This document shows, one piece after another, positions 4,011 to 5,935 of a stretch of DNA of 5,935 bases (position 1 is the first letter of the stretch; each line of letters starts with the position of its first letter). A program made the position numbers and the translations under genes. The notes under the pieces are model-generated. The model worked only from the letters and a program-made list of their open reading frames with translations, was not told where the DNA came from and did no database searches. This DNA comes from an uncultured Clostridia bacterium (GTDB taxonomy: Bacteria > Bacillota > Clostridia > Oscillospirales > Oscillospiraceae): assembly GCA_946184215.1 (NCBI GenBank), contig CAMHER010000125.1:1-5935 (forward strand). Reading direction: 5' to 3'.

Positions 4011-5624
4011 ATGGCGAAGAACATCAAGAAAGCACTCAGAGATTTCTGGTTCGGCAAGCCTCATTCCGCTGAAGAGGGCGGCCGCCGCCTCGGCGATCTG
4101 CACGAGGACAAGACCAATCTCTACAAGCACAGAGAGTGGCGCGGTGTCAAGGACACCATGTACTACTTCTACATGATCTGGCTGTACAACTACATCTTCA
4201 TGGTCAAGGACGTCATGGTCATGGGCGGCCTGGTCAACTTTGCCAAGGGCGTGTGGCGCTACCGCTGGGTCGGCCAGACCTATCTGCCGGTCCTCCACTG
4301 GTTTGACCGCGGCCTTGAGGGTATGCGCGGCGAGGCCATGAAGGGCTCCGCCTGGCACTACCGCGCCATGGTCAGCAGGACTATCCGTCAGTTCCAGCGC
4401 ATGTTCGCCGCTGACACCCGCCTGCACGGCGGCAAGCAGAACGACCTGTACAAGCACACCATCGCCCACAACGAGACCGTCTGGGGCGGCGTGTTCTATC
4501 CCTGGGACGGCGAGATCACCAATGTGCCTCTCGAGATGATCCCCTACTTCGTCACCTGCCACGTCAACTCCCACACCGTTCTCAACTACATCGACGCGGT
4601 GCAGTCCATCGGCCTGCCGGGCGACCCCTGCCCGATGTGCCAGGCCGAGTCCGGCATCTTCGTCCTCGACGACGTTCCCGATTACGCCCCCGCCGTCGTC
4701 ACCTGCAACGAGGCCTGCGACGCCTCCGTCTCCACCTCCACGCTGCAGGACTGGTTCTTCGACAAGCCCCTGTTCTCGCTGCCCATGCCGATGCAGTTTG
4801 ACGACCCGCTGGTCAAGAAGTACTGCGAGAAGGAAATCGAGCAGCTGTGGAAGTTTGTCGAGGATCAGTACGGCATCCCCTTCAGCTGGGAGAAGCTGGT
4901 CCACAAGCTCGAGCAGCAGAACGAGCTGCAGCGCTTCGAGTGGGAGAAATGGGAAGTTGCCGCCAAGACCAACAGCTATCCCATCAACGGTGTCGCCCAG
5001 GCTCTGTACCGCATCTACCAGACGCAGTACGGCGATTGGGAGATCTGGCACGTCACCGACAAGAAGGTCCGCAAGATCCTGGAAAAGTGCGTGTCCAAGA
5101 AGATCAACACCTTCCCCCAGACCCGCCACAGAGTCATCGCCTGGTCCTGCGCGCCGCTGTACTACTCCAACTGGTGCACCTGGGCCTACAACTGCTGGGG
5201 CCTCAACGTCATCATCAACATGGACTCGCTCATGTTCGACATGGAAGTGCGCACCGACTCCTACGAGCACACCCTCGAAGACATGGCCCAGTACCACATG
5301 TGGGCTCCGATGCGCCGCATGGCCGTCGGCGGCATGAAGCACATGTTCGAGCTGTGGGAGTACATGGAGAGATTCAACTGCGACATGGTCGCCATGTATG
5401 ACCAGCTGCAGTGCAAGGGCGTTCAGGGTCTGCACGGCCTGTTCGAGGACGAGTTCCGCGACAGAAACGTCAAGGCCTTCTGGATCCCCCATGCGCTGCC
5501 GGACAGCCGCACCGTTTCCCGTGCGGAGATCCGCCGCCTGATCAACGACTACATGACCACCGTCATGCACGAAGAGCCGCTTGACCCCTCGCTGCTTGAC
5601 TTTGACGACTCCATGACCTGGTAA
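4011..5624 (+). CDS. Atypical large 2-hydroxyacyl-CoA dehydratase family subunit (HgdA-like), 537 aa
   Basis: This is probably the partner subunit of the preceding gene. The C-terminal ~380 residues follow the dehydratase plan: GGVFYPWDGEITNVPLEMIPYF (159-180), like 'G.......E...A.G'; a Cys pair C207/C210 in DPCPMC; TCNEACDAS with C232 and C236; HRVIAWSCAP (373-382), like '.Rvl.tG.P'; GLNVIINMDS (397-406); and CDMVAMYDQLQC (457-468) then VKAFWIPHALPDSR (487-500), like 'D.vi....fC...giP.l...D'. Candidate cluster ligands are C207 or C210, C232 and C468. At 537 residues it exceeds usual subunits (about 400-480) because of a ~150-residue N-terminal region rich in Trp, Tyr, Met and Phe (for example 50-75) that I do not recognise. 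It carries 24 Trp (4.5%). AGGAGG (3997-4002), inside the end of the upstream gene, serves ATG 4011. The family call rests on motif order read by eye. The substrate is unknown. Confidence 0.75.
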   Translation: MAKNIKKALRDFWFGKPHSAEEGGRRLGDLHEDKTNLYKHREWRGVKDTMYYFYMIWLYNYIFMVKDVMVMGGLVNFAKGVWRYRWVGQTYLPVLHWFDRGLEGMRGEAMKGSAWHYRAMVSRTIRQFQRMFAADTRLHGGKQNDLYKHTIAHNETVWGGVFYPWDGEITNVPLEMIPYFVTCHVNSHTVLNYIDAVQSIGLPGDPCPMCQAESGIFVLDDVPDYAPAVVTCNEACDASVSTSTLQDWFFDKPLFSLPMPMQFDDPLVKKYCEKEIEQLWKFVEDQYGIPFSWEKLVHKLEQQNELQRFEWEKWEVAAKTNSYPINGVAQALYRIYQTQYGDWEIWHVTDKKVRKILEKCVSKKINTFPQTRHRVIAWSCAPLYYSNWCTWAYNCWGLNVIINMDSLMFDMEVRTDSYEHTLEDMAQYHMWAPMRRMAVGGMKHMFELWEYMERFNCDMVAMYDQLQCKGVQGLHGLFEDEFRDRNVKAFWIPHALPDSRTVSRAEIRRLINDYMTTVMHEEPLDPSLLDFDDSMTW

Positions 5625-5625
5625 T

Positions 5626-5631
5626 AGGAGG
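5626..5631 (+). promoter_or_regulatory. Ribosome binding site deciding the start at 5641
   Basis: A perfect AGGAGG (5626-5631), two bases after the preceding stop codon, lies 9 nt before ATG 5641. An in-frame TTG at 5635 is only 3 nt away, too close for initiation, so ATG 5641 is the start. Confidence 0.8.
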
Positions 5632-5640
5632 ATATTGAGA

Positions 5641-5856
5641 ATGTGCAAATTCGCTAAGAAGCTGTTAAAGATCCTGGGCGTCGTCCTGGTTTTGAACATC
5701 GGCCTTTTCTGCGTGTTCTTCTTTGACCTTGACGGCAAGCTGCTGTTCAACGTTGTCGAGCCCTTCCTCAAGAAGCACTATGACGACATGGAGCGCAGAG
5801 ATACCACGCTCACGACTCCCTATGAGATCGACAAGTTCCCCAAATACGACTACTAA
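5641..5856 (+). CDS. Small single-pass membrane protein, unknown function (71 aa)
   Basis: The product has 71 residues. A lysine-rich N-terminus (K3, K6, K7, K10) is followed by a hydrophobic segment at about 11-29 (ILGVVLVLNIGLFCVFFFD), then a polar, charged tail of about 42 residues ending in DKFPKYDY. By the positive-inside rule the short N-terminus is cytoplasmic and the tail is outside. There is no lipobox and no clear signal-peptidase site, so it is likely a membrane-anchored peptide rather than a secreted one. I do not recognise a family. It lies 16 nt after the large dehydratase subunit and 24 nt before the activator gene with its own good ribosome site, so it is expressed with them. 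It could anchor the complex at the membrane or assist an uptake or electron-supply partner, but nothing in the sequence proves this. Confidence 0.75.
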   Translation: MCKFAKKLLKILGVVLVLNIGLFCVFFFDLDGKLLFNVVEPFLKKHYDDMERRDTTLTTPYEIDKFPKYDY

Positions 5857-5880
5857 GATAATATTGGAGGCAGACACGAT

Positions 5881-5935
5881 ATGAAATACTTTGGCGGCTG
5901 CGACGTAGGATCCACGTTTACGAAGGCAGTTATTC
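5881..5935 (+). CDS. ATP-dependent dehydratase activator (HgdC/FldI/BadF type), 5' end only
   Basis: Eighteen codons are present before the window ends, reading MKYFGGCDVGSTFTKAVI. The segment CDVGSTFTKAVI matches the first phosphate-binding loop of the ASKHA-fold activators (consensus 'GIDVGSTTTKAVI') of 2-hydroxyacyl-CoA dehydratases and BadF/BcrA/BcrD benzoyl-CoA reductase ATPases. These homodimeric [4Fe-4S] ATPases couple ATP hydrolysis to transfer of a low-potential electron to the dehydratase. Cys7 replaces the usual Ile before the Asp. GGAGG at 5866-5870 precedes the ATG by 10 nt. Other ASKHA proteins share this loop, but the position behind two dehydratase subunits makes the activator by far the best reading. 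Full length and cluster cysteines cannot be seen. Confidence 0.85.
   Translation, partial: MKYFGGCDVGSTFTKAVI

Noticed and set aside
2708..4057. A minus-strand open frame of 449 codons opposite the 403-residue dehydratase subunit
   Set aside because: The translation is dominated by Leu/Val/Ala/Asp, as expected from reverse-reading of GAG/CTC/GAC-rich codons. There is no family signature, and it crosses the promoter/leader of the opposite operon.
3984..5771. A minus-strand open frame of 595 codons opposite the large subunit
   Set aside because: It is a repetitive Val/Asp/His/Leu-rich shadow translation overlapping two well-supported + strand genes. No domain can be recognised.
1..5935. CRISPR arrays, insertion sequences, transposase remnants or attachment sites
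   Set aside because: No regularly spaced repeats, no terminal inverted repeats flanking a gene, and no recombinase-like protein were found. Gene composition is fairly uniform across the window.

Overview
The window looks like chromosomal DNA of a strictly anaerobic, GC-rich, Gram-positive Clostridia-type bacterium. A gut Oscillospiraceae-like lineage is my guess. The evidence is the strong AGGAGG-type ribosome sites, tightly packed co-directional genes, AlaX-L and nucleoside hydrolase families common in Firmicutes, and an oxygen-sensitive 2-hydroxyacyl-CoA dehydratase-type operon. The species assignment is inference. All supported genes are on the + strand.

Left block (1-2637). A possible gene tail and an intrinsic terminator (41-64) are followed by three closely spaced genes. 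These are an unrecognised 197-residue protein (101-694), an MTA/SAH-nucleosidase-like enzyme of the PNP/UDP phosphorylase family (722-1399), and a long AlaX-type alanyl-tRNA editing protein with a C-terminal DHHA1 domain (1412-2563). The last two are 12 nt apart and almost certainly co-transcribed. An imperfect hairpin plus T run (2589-2637) probably ends this unit.

Regulatory gap (2564-2797). This AT-richer stretch holds the terminator and a sigma-70-like promoter (TTGACA 2662-2667, TAAACT 2685-2690). The promoter spacer contains a perfect 7-bp inverted repeat that looks like an operator. A roughly 100-nt leader follows, with a 14-bp imperfect hairpin whose loop carries the start of a 10-codon mini-ORF.

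Right block (2798-5935). This is an operon of four genes. Two encode 2-hydroxyacyl-CoA dehydratase (HgdA/HgdB, FldB/FldC, BcrB/BcrC) superfamily subunits, one of 403 residues with fairly usual layout and one of 537 residues with an unusual N-terminal extension and very high tryptophan content. A 71-residue single-pass membrane protein follows. Last is the 5' end of the ATP-dependent activator (HgdC/FldI/BadF type), cut by the window edge. In characterised relatives, the activator hydrolyses ATP to push a low-potential electron onto the [4Fe-4S] dehydratase, enabling radical dehydration or reduction of a CoA thioester. Here the substrate is not evident. The oversized, Trp-rich partner and the small membrane protein in the middle of the operon do not match the characterised systems I know, so this operon is the best candidate for an undescribed enzyme system in the window.
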